DNA from: Pedobacter sp. PACM 27299
GTDB lineage: Bacteria > Bacteroidota > Bacteroidia > Sphingobacteriales > Sphingobacteriaceae
Length of the DNA: 64,000 bases
Assembly (NCBI RefSeq): GCF_001412655.1
Contig: NZ_CP012996.1
Location: forward strand, 2,046,001-2,110,000
Reading direction: 5' to 3'
The notes beneath the pieces are model-generated. The model ran no database searches. It was not told where the DNA came from and worked only from the letters and a program-made list of their open reading frames with translations. The position numbers and the translations under genes are program-made. Position 1 is the first letter of the stretch, and each line of letters begins with the position of its first letter. Shown piece after piece: positions 36,224 through 45,644 of the stretch.

Positions 36224-36874
36224 ATGAAAATAGAAAATGAGGTTAAGCCTACCTGGAATTTTGCAGCAAAACCCTGGGAATCACCGGCCGCTCAAACCGG
36301 ACAAGGTGGAGTAGGAGATAAAGGTAAAAAGGGAGATGAAGGCAAGAATCATTGGGATAGCGGCAGTACTCAGAGTGTTTGTGATACCGCACCTAAAAAC
36401 GGTGGTCAGGGTGGAGACGGAAAGACGCCTGATACTGCACCAAAAGCACAGGATGGTCGTCCAGCGGCAATTATTACCCAGAATCTTGGGTTATGCAGAG
36501 GAGAGATTATTATTCATTATGGAGCTGGCGACGGACAAAAAGGAAGCAAAGGCGGCACAGGTGGTGATGGTGGAGCTGGCGGAGATCCGGGAACTTGTCC
36601 TTCGGGCTGCACTGCGGCTAAAACTGGAGATCAAGGGGTTGGCGGAAAAGGTGGCAACGGTGGTGAGGGTGGTAACGGAGGGGTAACTGGGCTCATTACC
36701 ATTTTTTATGCAGATGGTGGTGCAACTTTCACTGTAACGCAGGTTGGCTGTGGCGGGGGTGACGGCGGGGATCCTGGAGATCCTGGCAAGGGCACTGGAA
36801 CCAGAGGCGGAGGTTCAACAGGAAAACCTGGAACTGCTTCAAAGCCGCCAGTAATTAATATTAACAAAAGATAG
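36224..36874 (+). CDS. Glycine-rich GXX-repeat protein 1 (collagen-like or polyglycine-II-like)
   Basis: This 216-aa protein has no signal peptide. Glycine-rich tracts in triplet register (GQGGVGDKGKKGDEG near residue 24; GQKGSKGGTGGDGGAGGDPG near 105; GGKGGNGGEGGNGG near 145; GGGDGGDPGDPGKG near 180) alternate with short beta-like segments such as GEIIIHYGAG and GLITIFYADGG. Four cysteines cluster at CDT, LCRG and CPSGC. The pattern suits either collagen triple helix or, more likely given Gly-Gly-X runs, packed polyglycine-II helices as in phage S16 gp38 adhesins. The ATG at 36224 is used; the frame is open to a TTG at 36188. It is followed by a strong hairpin. Confidence 0.75.
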   Translation: MKIENEVKPTWNFAAKPWESPAAQTGQGGVGDKGKKGDEGKNHWDSGSTQSVCDTAPKNGGQGGDGKTPDTAPKAQDGRPAAIITQNLGLCRGEIIIHYGAGDGQKGSKGGTGGDGGAGGDPGTCPSGCTAAKTGDQGVGGKGGNGGEGGNGGVTGLITIFYADGGATFTVTQVGCGGGDGGDPGDPGKGTGTRGGGSTGKPGTASKPPVININKR

Positions 36875-36925
36875 CGTTAGATAGGTTTTAAAAAAGGAAA
36901 ACCTGGTAACGCTTTTATTTTTTAA
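36873..36925 (+). terminator. Intra-operon terminator/attenuator after glycine-rich gene 1
   Basis: Stem AGCGTTA (36873-36879) with TAACGCT (36907-36913) and inner stem AGGTTTT (36883-36889) with AAAACCT (36898-36904), followed by TTTATTTTTT. It overlaps the stop codon of the upstream gene and lies 11 bases before the next start. Partial read-through would give more of the upstream proteins than of the polyketide synthase. Confidence 0.7.
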
Positions 36926-36935
36926 AGATAATTTT

Positions 36936-37718
36936 ATGGAAAACTCAAGTCAGCTGAGCACCATCCTTGTACAAAGTACAGATGGAGCCATCGGAGGTAT
37001 TGGCAAAAAAGGGAAGGACGGAGAAAATAGTAAACAGGCCGGTACCGGGCAAAATGGTTCAGATGGTTCTTATAGCATAATATTTGGTTGTACGGCCGCA
37101 ACCAATGGCACAGCAGGTGCTTCCGCTGCGGTAACAGGAGATGGAAAACCTACTGATGGTGGGATAGGAGGGGATGGCCATGCTCCCTATCAATTTACCA
37201 TGCGTGTAGATACTTTTATTTTTCCGAATGAAACTGATATGTACATCCTAAGCCAGGGTGGCGCCGGTGGAAGAGGTGGAATAGGAGGTGATGGCGGTAT
37301 AGGGGCAGCTGGAGGAAATGCAGGGAATACTTCAGCAGATGATTATGCTAAGTATGATAAGAAATGCATTGCGACTGGCAAATGTCCGCCAGCAACTGGT
37401 GGATATGGAGGAGATGGCGCTCCCAGCGGCAAGGGAGGTAAAGGAGGAAGCGGCGGCGCCGGTGGGCTGGTCATCATCAATTACAAAAATTCAAAAGACA
37501 TTAACCGGGTCATTGTAAGTGTTGCTGGTGGTGATGCCGGGAAACCAGGTGCGAGTGGAAAAGGAGGTAAAGCCGGAGCTGGTGGGAAGAATGAAATCTG
37601 GCCTGTGGGCAGTGCTCAGACTTTTGCTCCTAATGGAAATGATGGAAATGATTCCGGTGACAATGGAGGAGGCCTTCCTGGAATATCCGGCACTTTCCAG
37701 TTGAATAAATATACCTAG
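36936..37718 (+). CDS. Glycine-rich GXX-repeat protein 2
   Basis: This 260-aa protein is a longer relative of glycine-rich protein 1. Tracts such as GAIGGIGKKGKDGE (residues 17-30), GGAGGRGGIGGDGGIGAAGG (about 108-127), GKGGKGGSGGAGG (163-175) and GKPGASGKGGKAGAGGK (202-218) are separated by beta-like segments (APYQFTMRVDTFIFPNETDM; GGLVIINYKNS). The unit 'Gly tract, hydrophobic strand ending I-x-Y, then GGDxGxPG' occurs in both proteins, pointing to common ancestry. Cysteines in GCTAA and KKCIATGKCPP match positions in protein 1. No signal peptide is seen. It lies between the attenuator and the polyketide synthase gene. Confidence 0.75.
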   Translation: MENSSQLSTILVQSTDGAIGGIGKKGKDGENSKQAGTGQNGSDGSYSIIFGCTAATNGTAGASAAVTGDGKPTDGGIGGDGHAPYQFTMRVDTFIFPNETDMYILSQGGAGGRGGIGGDGGIGAAGGNAGNTSADDYAKYDKKCIATGKCPPATGGYGGDGAPSGKGGKGGSGGAGGLVIINYKNSKDINRVIVSVAGGDAGKPGASGKGGKAGAGGKNEIWPVGSAQTFAPNGNDGNDSGDNGGGLPGISGTFQLNKYT

Positions 37719-37741
37719 GAATTACCTAATCCACATTATTG

Positions 37742-40700
37742 ATGTTAGCATGTAATACGATCGCCGATCTGATTGATCAGTATACGGCAGAACAAAAAGA
37801 CGAGCTGGTACTTACCTTTCTTGATGATTCAGGAGAGGAAAAGGCCAGCTTTACTTTTGAAAGTTTAAAAAATAGCTGCGTTACTGCAGCAAGGAACCTT
37901 CGTCTCGAATCAAGAAAGCAATTGCCAGTACTGATTATGGTAGAAGATCAGGCAGATTTTGTACTGAGCTTTTTCGGCTGTGTACTGGCCGGATTTATTC
38001 CCGCTACACTTCCCCCATTGAGGAGCAGACACGATCAGCAAGGCCTTGGGAGAGTATTGAATATCCTGAAGCAAGGGGTTTTAAAGGCAATCATTGTATC
38101 CGAAAAGGAGGCTGTACTGATGAAGAGCTTTCTACTCGATAATGAGCTCGAAGCGTTGAAAGTCTGGACGATTGAATCCTTGAAAAACCCGCTCAGTGCA
38201 GCGGTAGATTTACCTGAAATAAAACCTGACGACCTGGCTTACATTCAGTTTAGTTCAGGTTCAACAGCGACACCTTCAGGGGTATTGCTGAAGCATCAGC
38301 ATGTCATCGCACAAATGGCGATGATGCATGAAGTTTTTAACAGAAAAACAAAACCAAGGGTAGCCGGATGGATTCCTTTTCATCATGATATGGGCTTGGT
38401 AGGGCATTTGTTTACGGTCTTATATGAATCCGGATTTGGTGTGTTTTTTCCTGCTCCGGCTTTTCTCGCCAGACCAGAGCTGTGGCTCGATGTACTGCAT
38501 AAATATCGCGCAACAGCCGCTGCCGCACCTACATTTGCTTTTGAATTGTGCAGCCGTCGAATCACTATAAATCCGGAATGGGATCTTTCTTGCTGGGAGC
38601 AGGCTTATGTAGGTTCGGAAACGGTCAGCTATAAAATATTAAATGATTTCGCTGAGAAATTTGCCGCTGTCGGATTCTCAAAAAGCACTTTCAGGCCTGT
38701 TTTCGGATTGGCCGAAGCAACCTTGCTTGCTGCTGGAGGATCGCTCAATCTGGAACAGCTGGAGGCTGATATTCTAGTCAGGAAAGTTGGAGAAAAGGAC
38801 ATTCGACAGCTCATTCCCTATACACTGGAGCAAGGATGCGAGATCCGGATCAAAGATTCTTTTTCGGCAGCAGTGCTGGAAGAGGGGACGGAAGGAGAAA
38901 TCTGGATTTCTGGTGCTCCCGTGCCGGCCGCTTATTTAGCTGCTTCCACTGATCAGCGCCTGGAAGATGGAGGCGTTCGCACCGGTGATCTTGGAATGAT
39001 CATAGGTAAAAATCTTTACATCACTGGCCGGAAAAAGGAAGTAGTGGTGATCAGGGGTGTAAATTATAGTGCTGAAGATCTGGAAGCAAGTATAAGAAGA
39101 GAAGATTCTCTCATTCGCGCCCACGATCGAACCGCATGTGTATCACATATTAGAGACGAATCCGAGCAGCTATGGGTGTTTCAGGAAGTTCAGCGACACC
39201 TTTCTGAACAGGAAATGAAAGAACTTTTCATGCAAATCCAGCGCAGTCTCTCGGAAGACTTTGGTGTCATCGCCGGAAAAGTCATCTTTTTAGCCCAGGG
39301 CCTGATGCCTAAAACTGCCAATCATAAAATTTCCCGGCTGCAGTGCGAACAGCTGTTCAGCTCCGGTAAACTGAAAGCATTGGCGGTATTCCCTAAAGTA
39401 GCTGTCGATAATAATACACCTTTGGAGGGCTCTAAAGACAGGGTGGTTGTGGTGGGGATGGCTTGCCGTTTCCCTGGTGGAGCAGATAGCCCGGAGCAAT
39501 TCTGGGAGCTGCTGGCTTCGGGGGGAGATGCCATAACGGAAGTGCCGCCTGAACGCTGGGACAATGAATTGTTTTACGATCAGAACGCTTCTGTACCGGG
39601 TAAAGTGAGTACCAAATGGGCAGGGTTTTTAGACCATATCGCCGATTTTGATCCTGCATTATTCGGTGTATCTTCATTTGAAGCCTCCGAAATTGATCCT
39701 CAGCAGCGCCTTTTAATGGAAACTTCCTGGCGACTGCTGGAGCAGGTTGGAATAAAAAAAGAAGCGATTGCGGGAAGTGCTACCGGTGTTTTTGTAGGGA
39801 TTTCTACAAATGATTACCTGTATATGAAGATCAAATTAATGCCTGGAATGGAGAGCTTTAATGCGTACTCCGGTCTGGGGAATGCCAATAGTATCGCCGC
39901 AAACCGGCTTTCTTATTTTTATGACCTTAAAGGGCCAAGTATGGCGGTAGATACGGCCTGTTCTTCTTCACTTACTGCTTTTCATCTTGGTGTAAAAGCT
40001 ATTTTAAACGGTGATTGTACCCAGAGTATGGTGGCTGGGGTGAATGCAATCTTATCACCTGGACCCTCTATCACTTTATCTCAATTTGGAATGCTGTCGG
40101 CAGACGGACGCTGTAAAGCCTTTGATGCAGAGGCGAATGGTTACGTACGCTCAGAAGGATGCGGGATGGTGATGCTTAAACTGGAGTCTGCGGCAATTGC
40201 CGATGGAGATAAGATCTGGGCAATTGTGGATTCAACGACGCTCGGACAAGATGGTACCAGTGCCGGTATGACTTTCCCAAATGGATCGGCTCAGCATAAA
40301 TTATTGCAGAATAGTTTGGAGGCCGCCGGATTGAAGGGCGCTGATATCTCCTATATTGAAGCACATGGTACTGGAACACGTGCTGGGGACCCTGTAGAAA
40401 TGGAACAGCTGCGCGCTATATTTGGCGAATCAGCAGGTAACGCCTGTCATGTGGGATCGGTTAAAGCCAATGTCGGACATCTGGAGGCTGCCGCTGGAAT
40501 TGCCAGTGTGATGAAGACCATACTGATGCTGGATAAAAAGCAGATACCTCCGCAAATTCACCTGAAAACACTTAATCCTCAGATAAATATTTCCCATTCC
40601 CGTTTAAATATTAGCACATCGCTAAGCAATTGGGAGTCCCCAGGACAGGCCCGGCGTGCCGCGATCAATTCCTTTGGTTTTGGTGGTGCACTCGCAAATG

Positions 40701-43700
40701 TAATCCTTCAGGAACCAGAGCAAGCGGAGCATCGTACAAATCGTAAAGGTCTGGGTAAAACAGGCTTTTTTCAACTGCCTTTTGTCGTGTCGGGGCATTC
40801 AGCGGAAGCACTGCGGGCGCAGATCAGTTACCTGCAGGACTGGCTCGCTACCGATCCGGAAATTTCATGGAGCGATCTCTGTTACACGTATGCAGTTGGG
40901 CGCTCAGCGCTGAGTTATAAAACTTATTTTCTCGCCTATTCCTTGAAAAATCTTAGAGATAAACTGGCATCCTGGTTGGATTTATCACCGGTCATTGCAA
41001 GGGATGAACCCGCAGGTATTTGCTTTTTATTTACCGGACAGGGAGAGCATTTTCTTCGGATGGGGAATGAGTTGTACAGCCAGTGTCCCGCATTTAAGGA
41101 GGCTTTCGATCGCTGTGCAGCAGCTATTGATGTGCCAGGGCAGCCTGCTTTAACTGAACTTGCTTTTAAAAGAACAGAAACTTCCCATTGGAGAGATGAA
41201 ATTATGCAGCCCATTCATTTTGCGCTGCAATACAGCCTGGGTATTTTGTGGATGGAATGCGGGATTTCTCCGCAAGTCTTGCTGGGACATAGCTTAGGCG
41301 AATACGCAGCAGCCTGTCTGGCGGGTTGTTTTGAGCCTGAAGAGGGGATGAAAATCTTACGCCTCAGAGGTGAACTGGTGAAATCTGTTCCTGAAAAAGG
41401 CTTTATGGCAACGCTGTTTATGAACCATGAAGAGGTGCAGTCGCTGATCAACCCTGCATTGGCGTCGATTGCCGCAATCAATAGTCCTGTGAAAACCGTA
41501 ATTTCCGGTCACCCGGAAGAAGTAAATAGATTGTTAGAGATCTGCAAATCAAGAGGAATTGAAACCTATTTCCTGAAAGCAGAACAAGCTTTTCATAGTG
41601 CGATTCTGGATCCAATGCTGGAGGAGTTTCGCAAAGAGCTATCTGCTTTTTCATTTCATCCACCAAGGAAAAGATGGATTTCCTCCCTTACTGGAGAGCT
41701 GATGACCGAAGCTCCAGATGCAGATTATTGGGTGAATCACCTGCGTTTTACGGTGCAATTTGCCAAGGCTGTAGATCAGCTGGCTGTCGAAAATGAGCTG
41801 CACTTTATAGAAATTGGTCCAGGAGCAAGCACGCTGGCTGCGCTGCGGGAATGTACCGGAAGCACGAAGTCGATGCTGCTGCGGTCTTTAACCTTCAAAA
41901 AGGGTGATCGTACAGAAAGTTTCTATTTTCTGGATTCGATAGGCAAGTTATATGCTGCTGGTTTTCCCATCAATTGGGAGCAGCTATTGGCTGGAGCGTT
42001 CAGGCCTGAACTCGTTCCCGGGCAGTTATTTATGCATCAGCCTTATTGGCTGGCAGGGATGGACCTTAGTAAGTTTGCAAGTCATGCTTCAGGATCTGCC
42101 GACAAAAAATCTTTCGCTGTACCCACCAGCGGTTTACAATATAAATTGCTATGGAATGAAGCAGGACCTCTATCCGAATTACCTACGCTGGAAACTGGGC
42201 ATCAACCAGGCAACTGGATTGTAGTTGGAGAAAGAACCGAAATGCTTGAATCCATCATTTCAGCCCTACAGGAAGCAAAATATCCTACTTTCTGGATGGC
42301 TACCGGATCAGGCGAGGGCCGAAAAATTAAACCAACAGTAGTATTGCCCGATCAAGCCGGTAAGGAAGAATGGCATTCGGCTTTGGCGAGAATAAAGGAC
42401 CGTGAATCACGGGCTGATGCAGTAGAATGGAAGATTTTATTCTTGGATCCTGTAGATAAAGAACAGCTGTTTTCCAGGAATAACCGGGGATTAGAACAGC
42501 TCATTCCACTCACACAGGCCATTCATAGCACGGCCATGCTGACCTCCCTTTGGGTAGTTAGCCATGATGCCCATTTAGTCGCAGCCGATCAATCTTCCTC
42601 AATAAATATGGCTTCAGCTTTTACCTGGGGTTTCGCCAAGACCTTGTTTCTGGAACATCCAGAACTGCGTGGCGGCCTTATTGATCTTTCTGAATCGGAT
42701 GAATTAAATTCGCGGACGGCCGATCTGATTAAAAAGATATTGACACCTGAATTTGAAAGAGCGGTAGTGATACGGTCGGGTAGACCATATATTCAGCAGC
42801 TGGTCAGCGCTCCACTTGACGCGGCAAAACCGAAATCCTTTAGAGGAGATGGTGTGTTCATCATTACAGGCGGACTCGGCGGACTCGGTTTAAAATGTGC
42901 AGAATGGGCATGCAGCAAAGGGGCACGAAAGCTTATTTTATTGAGCAGGAGGAGATTGCCTGATCGATCGGAATGGGCTGAAATCAAGTCTGATGAGGCA
43001 TGTTTTGCTATTGTTCAGCAATTGATGAAGCTTGAAGATAAAGGCGTAGCCCTGGAAGTACTCAGTCTTGATGTCTCTTCGCCGGAGGCACTCAGCGCCC
43101 TTTTTGACCGTCTGGATAGGGATAAAGTACCCGTGCGTGGTGTGCTGCATGCTGCCGGGTTAAACTGGTTTTCGAAAATATTAGACCTGGATCAACAGCG
43201 TTTCTTTAATACCTTAAAGATCAAAGGAGCTGCTTCATGGGAACTGCATAAAAATACTACTAACCGAGATTTAGACTGTTTCCTGCTGTTTTCTTCTGTG
43301 TCGGCAGTTTGGGGCTCAGTAGATCTCAGCCACTACACTGCTGCCAACCAATTTATGGATGCGCTCAGCATTTACCGCGGCCAGCTTGGCTTACCAAGTT
43401 TAAGTATAGACTGGGGGCCTTGGGCGGAAGTGGGGATGAGCTCACAGTCGGCAGAAAAGACGCTGCTGGAAAAATTAGGATTTGCGCTGATGGCTCCGGA
43501 GACTGCGCTAAAAGCCATGGACGAAGCACTATCTACCTCCGAAAACGTTCGACTGATCGCTGATGTAAAATGGAATAATTTTAGACCGTTTATCGATTTT
43601 TGTCTGCAACCTTCACTATTTGCAAATGTGCCCCTTCTTCCTGAAATAAACCGCAAAACTGAGGAGCGGAAAATACACGCCAGATTAAAAGAAAGCTCCC

Positions 43701-44773
43701 CGGAAGAAGCTATGGTCCTGATTGAACAAATTATAAGGGCAGAATTGAGAACGGTGACACTGATTGAGTCAACAGATTCGATTGATGCAGATCAGCGTTT
43801 CAATTTCATGGGACTGGATTCGCTGATGGCGATATCCTACGTAGCGAAATTAGAAAACTATTTCCAGCTTAAACTCCCCTCAACACTGACTTACAACTAT
43901 CCTACCATTCGTTTGCTTCGGGAGCATTTGTTTGAATTGTTATACAAACCGCTTGACAATCTTGAGGTTAGTGTGCTGCAGGCAGAACTATTAATGGCTG
44001 TCGAAGAAGCACCTATTCTGGAAGATCAATGGTTTGTGCCGCTCAACCAGAATTCAAGCACTGGACAGCGCCTTTATTGTTTTCCATTTGCAGGTTCCGG
44101 AGCTTCGGCATTTGCTTCCTGGAGTCCTTTGCTGAAGGGGGAACTGGAACTGATCGGCATACAAAGTCCTGGTAGGGAAGAGCGGTCGGAAGAAAGTCCA
44201 TTTACAGAAATGACGGTCTTTATTAAAGAACTGCTGAGCGTTTTTCCTGAGCAAAATGAACCTTATTACTTATTCGGACATAGTCTCGGCGCTTTGATGG
44301 CTTATGAGTTTGCTATTGCGCTGCAGGATGCCGGTAGAAAGCTGCCATCCGGAATCATCATCTCTGGCTGTAATGCTCCGCTCCGGCCATCGGATGGAAA
44401 GATTCATTTGATGGATACCAACGAATTTATTGAGGCTGTGGTTTCCAGATTCGAAACACATCAGTCAGCTGAAGACCGTCTATTCGCGCTGCGTGAAAAC
44501 CATGCCGCATTGAAGGCCGATATCGAATTGCTCGAAACTTATGTGCCGGCCAATAGAACGCTTTTTATTCCATTGAGGGTGATCTGTGGAACAGCAGATC
44601 CTTTGGTCGAGCCCGAACGAATGAAGGAATGGATCAATCTTACGAAGAGCGATTTTGTAATTTCTTTTGTGGAAGGAAATCACCAGCTGGTACATCAAAA
44701 CGCTTCAGAATTGGTTCAGCTCATCCGACAGTCCATGCATCTTCATCCACATCTTAAACTGCAATCACTATGA
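37742..44773 (+). CDS. Single-module lipid polyketide synthase, FAAL-KS-AT-KR-ACP-TE
   Basis: This 2343-aa enzyme (ATG 37742; a TTG one codon earlier is less likely) has a complete domain series. A fatty acyl-AMP ligase (residues 1-550; FSSGSTATPSGV, WIPFHHDMGLVG) loads a fatty acid. The ketosynthase (567-990) has the triad C740 (DTACSSS), H875 (EAHGTGT) and H913 (NVGHLEA). The acyltransferase (1090-1390) has S1184 (GHSLGEY) and H1285 in AFHS, the malonyl-CoA signature. The ketoreductase (about 1470-1900; TGGLGGLG) has Y1865 and W1857, an A-type arrangement lacking the LDD motif. An acyl carrier protein (S2027 in GLDSLMA) and a thioesterase (GHSLG, S2181) end the chain. Expected chemistry: one two-carbon extension and keto reduction, giving a 3-hydroxy acyl product. 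No phosphopantetheinyl transferase is nearby. Confidence 0.93.
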   Translation: MLACNTIADLIDQYTAEQKDELVLTFLDDSGEEKASFTFESLKNSCVTAARNLRLESRKQLPVLIMVEDQADFVLSFFGCVLAGFIPATLPPLRSRHDQQGLGRVLNILKQGVLKAIIVSEKEAVLMKSFLLDNELEALKVWTIESLKNPLSAAVDLPEIKPDDLAYIQFSSGSTATPSGVLLKHQHVIAQMAMMHEVFNRKTKPRVAGWIPFHHDMGLVGHLFTVLYESGFGVFFPAPAFLARPELWLDVLHKYRATAAAAPTFAFELCSRRITINPEWDLSCWEQAYVGSETVSYKILNDFAEKFAAVGFSKSTFRPVFGLAEATLLAAGGSLNLEQLEADILVRKVGEKDIRQLIPYTLEQGCEIRIKDSFSAAVLEEGTEGEIWISGAPVPAAYLAASTDQRLEDGGVRTGDLGMIIGKNLYITGRKKEVVVIRGVNYSAEDLEASIRREDSLIRAHDRTACVSHIRDESEQLWVFQEVQRHLSEQEMKELFMQIQRSLSEDFGVIAGKVIFLAQGLMPKTANHKISRLQCEQLFSSGKLKALAVFPKVAVDNNTPLEGSKDRVVVVGMACRFPGGADSPEQFWELLASGGDAITEVPPERWDNELFYDQNASVPGKVSTKWAGFLDHIADFDPALFGVSSFEASEIDPQQRLLMETSWRLLEQVGIKKEAIAGSATGVFVGISTNDYLYMKIKLMPGMESFNAYSGLGNANSIAANRLSYFYDLKGPSMAVDTACSSSLTAFHLGVKAILNGDCTQSMVAGVNAILSPGPSITLSQFGMLSADGRCKAFDAEANGYVRSEGCGMVMLKLESAAIADGDKIWAIVDSTTLGQDGTSAGMTFPNGSAQHKLLQNSLEAAGLKGADISYIEAHGTGTRAGDPVEMEQLRAIFGESAGNACHVGSVKANVGHLEAAAGIASVMKTILMLDKKQIPPQIHLKTLNPQINISHSRLNISTSLSNWESPGQARRAAINSFGFGGALANVILQEPEQAEHRTNRKGLGKTGFFQLPFVVSGHSAEALRAQISYLQDWLATDPEISWSDLCYTYAVGRSALSYKTYFLAYSLKNLRDKLASWLDLSPVIARDEPAGICFLFTGQGEHFLRMGNELYSQCPAFKEAFDRCAAAIDVPGQPALTELAFKRTETSHWRDEIMQPIHFALQYSLGILWMECGISPQVLLGHSLGEYAAACLAGCFEPEEGMKILRLRGELVKSVPEKGFMATLFMNHEEVQSLINPALASIAAINSPVKTVISGHPEEVNRLLEICKSRGIETYFLKAEQAFHSAILDPMLEEFRKELSAFSFHPPRKRWISSLTGELMTEAPDADYWVNHLRFTVQFAKAVDQLAVENELHFIEIGPGASTLAALRECTGSTKSMLLRSLTFKKGDRTESFYFLDSIGKLYAAGFPINWEQLLAGAFRPELVPGQLFMHQPYWLAGMDLSKFASHASGSADKKSFAVPTSGLQYKLLWNEAGPLSELPTLETGHQPGNWIVVGERTEMLESIISALQEAKYPTFWMATGSGEGRKIKPTVVLPDQAGKEEWHSALARIKDRESRADAVEWKILFLDPVDKEQLFSRNNRGLEQLIPLTQAIHSTAMLTSLWVVSHDAHLVAADQSSSINMASAFTWGFAKTLFLEHPELRGGLIDLSESDELNSRTADLIKKILTPEFERAVVIRSGRPYIQQLVSAPLDAAKPKSFRGDGVFIITGGLGGLGLKCAEWACSKGARKLILLSRRRLPDRSEWAEIKSDEACFAIVQQLMKLEDKGVALEVLSLDVSSPEALSALFDRLDRDKVPVRGVLHAAGLNWFSKILDLDQQRFFNTLKIKGAASWELHKNTTNRDLDCFLLFSSVSAVWGSVDLSHYTAANQFMDALSIYRGQLGLPSLSIDWGPWAEVGMSSQSAEKTLLEKLGFALMAPETALKAMDEALSTSENVRLIADVKWNNFRPFIDFCLQPSLFANVPLLPEINRKTEERKIHARLKESSPEEAMVLIEQIIRAELRTVTLIESTDSIDADQRFNFMGLDSLMAISYVAKLENYFQLKLPSTLTYNYPTIRLLREHLFELLYKPLDNLEVSVLQAELLMAVEEAPILEDQWFVPLNQNSSTGQRLYCFPFAGSGASAFASWSPLLKGELELIGIQSPGREERSEESPFTEMTVFIKELLSVFPEQNEPYYLFGHSLGALMAYEFAIALQDAGRKLPSGIIISGCNAPLRPSDGKIHLMDTNEFIEAVVSRFETHQSAEDRLFALRENHAALKADIELLETYVPANRTLFIPLRVICGTADPLVEPERMKEWINLTKSDFVISFVEGNHQLVHQNASELVQLIRQSMHLHPHLKLQSL

Positions 44774-45543
44774 AACAAGCGTCGTTAAATTATAAAAAAC
44801 CCTGGTATAATGTTTCCGGAGGCCGATACAATGGCAATGAGCCTGCTTTCTATGATGCTCAGCAATTGCCTTGGGTAGCGGTGCTGGAGAGCAACTGGGA
44901 AATCATGCGGAATGAACTGCTCGCCTTGATGGAAGTAAAACCCCAGCGACTGCAGCCTTATTTTATCAATAAAGAGATGTCTTTTCCACCCCAGCAATGG
45001 AAAACTATGGGACTTTATTTCTGGAAGTTTGCCATGCATAAAAATTGTAAGAGATGCCCGCAGACTGTAGCTATCCTAAAAACAATTCCCGGACTGACTT
45101 CCTTCTCGTTAAGTGTACTTGAAGCGGGCTCGAATATTAATCCTCATCAGGGAGATACAGACGCCATTTACCGATGCCATGTAGGGATTTCGATACCAGA
45201 AGGCTTACCGAATTGCGGGTTTCAAGTAGGGAAGGAGATTCGGCCCTGGGAAGAAGGGAAGGCCTTGCCTTTCTGTGATGCACAAACGCATACCGCCTGG
45301 AATCATTCAAATGAACGGCGCATTGTGCTCATTCTGGATGTGATGAGACCCGAGTATATTGATCGTCAAAACAGTGTTTGTGCACATGTGCTTGCCTCTT
45401 CTTTTTTACAAATGCTTTATCAGCGATTTAAGGTGCTGGGGAGTCGTTCCGGTTACTTGAAAAGCACACTGTATCATGTTTCAAGGATTACTATTTTAGG
45501 CGTTTTGCCTATTCAGAGAGGGCTGAGGTTGATTACCTTTTAA
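44770..45543 (+). CDS. Aspartyl/asparaginyl beta-hydroxylase (LpxO-like) family dioxygenase
   Basis: This 257-aa protein overlaps the polyketide synthase stop by 4 bases (ATGA), so translation is coupled. It contains the Asp_Arg_Hydrox fold: NPHQGDTDAIYRCHVGI with H126, and DAQTHTAWNHSNERRIVLIL with H174 or H179 as the second iron ligand and R183/R184 for 2-oxoglutarate. This family uses Fe(II), O2 and 2-oxoglutarate. AspH hydroxylates protein Asp/Asn, while LpxO hydroxylates the 3-hydroxyacyl chain of lipid A, which makes the 3-hydroxyacyl synthase next door suggestive. The C-terminal 60 residues are basic and hydrophobic and could associate with membrane. The substrate (acyl chain or a glycine-rich protein) is undecided. 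Confidence 0.82.
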   Translation: MKQASLNYKKPWYNVSGGRYNGNEPAFYDAQQLPWVAVLESNWEIMRNELLALMEVKPQRLQPYFINKEMSFPPQQWKTMGLYFWKFAMHKNCKRCPQTVAILKTIPGLTSFSLSVLEAGSNINPHQGDTDAIYRCHVGISIPEGLPNCGFQVGKEIRPWEEGKALPFCDAQTHTAWNHSNERRIVLILDVMRPEYIDRQNSVCAHVLASSFLQMLYQRFKVLGSRSGYLKSTLYHVSRITILGVLPIQRGLRLITF

Positions 45544-45606
45544 ATGTTTTTAATGCCAGTGACCAGATATGGAATCGATGGTTCATTTGGCTTTGGTTGA
45601 ATTATT

Positions 45607-45644
45607 AAAAGACCCTGGAAATTTTAAGATTTCCAGGGTCTTTT
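45607..45644. terminator. Strong bidirectional intrinsic terminator
   Basis: A 15-bp perfect stem, AAAAGACCCTGGAAA (45607-45621) with TTTCCAGGGTCTTTT (45630-45644), and an 8-base loop follow the hydroxylase gene and close the plus operon. The rest of 45544-45857 shows no gene. Confidence 0.92.

Noticed and set aside
29137..44773. Many antisense frames of 60-180 codons inside the giant genes
   Set aside because: They mirror the GC-rich codon pattern of the real genes, lack domain signatures and starts with leaders, and overlap clearly conserved sense proteins.
18905..45543. Contractile injection system or type VI secretion locus
   Set aside because: No sheath, tube, baseplate, spike or AAA+ ATPase gene is present among the eleven genes; only the size and beta-rich nature are reminiscent.
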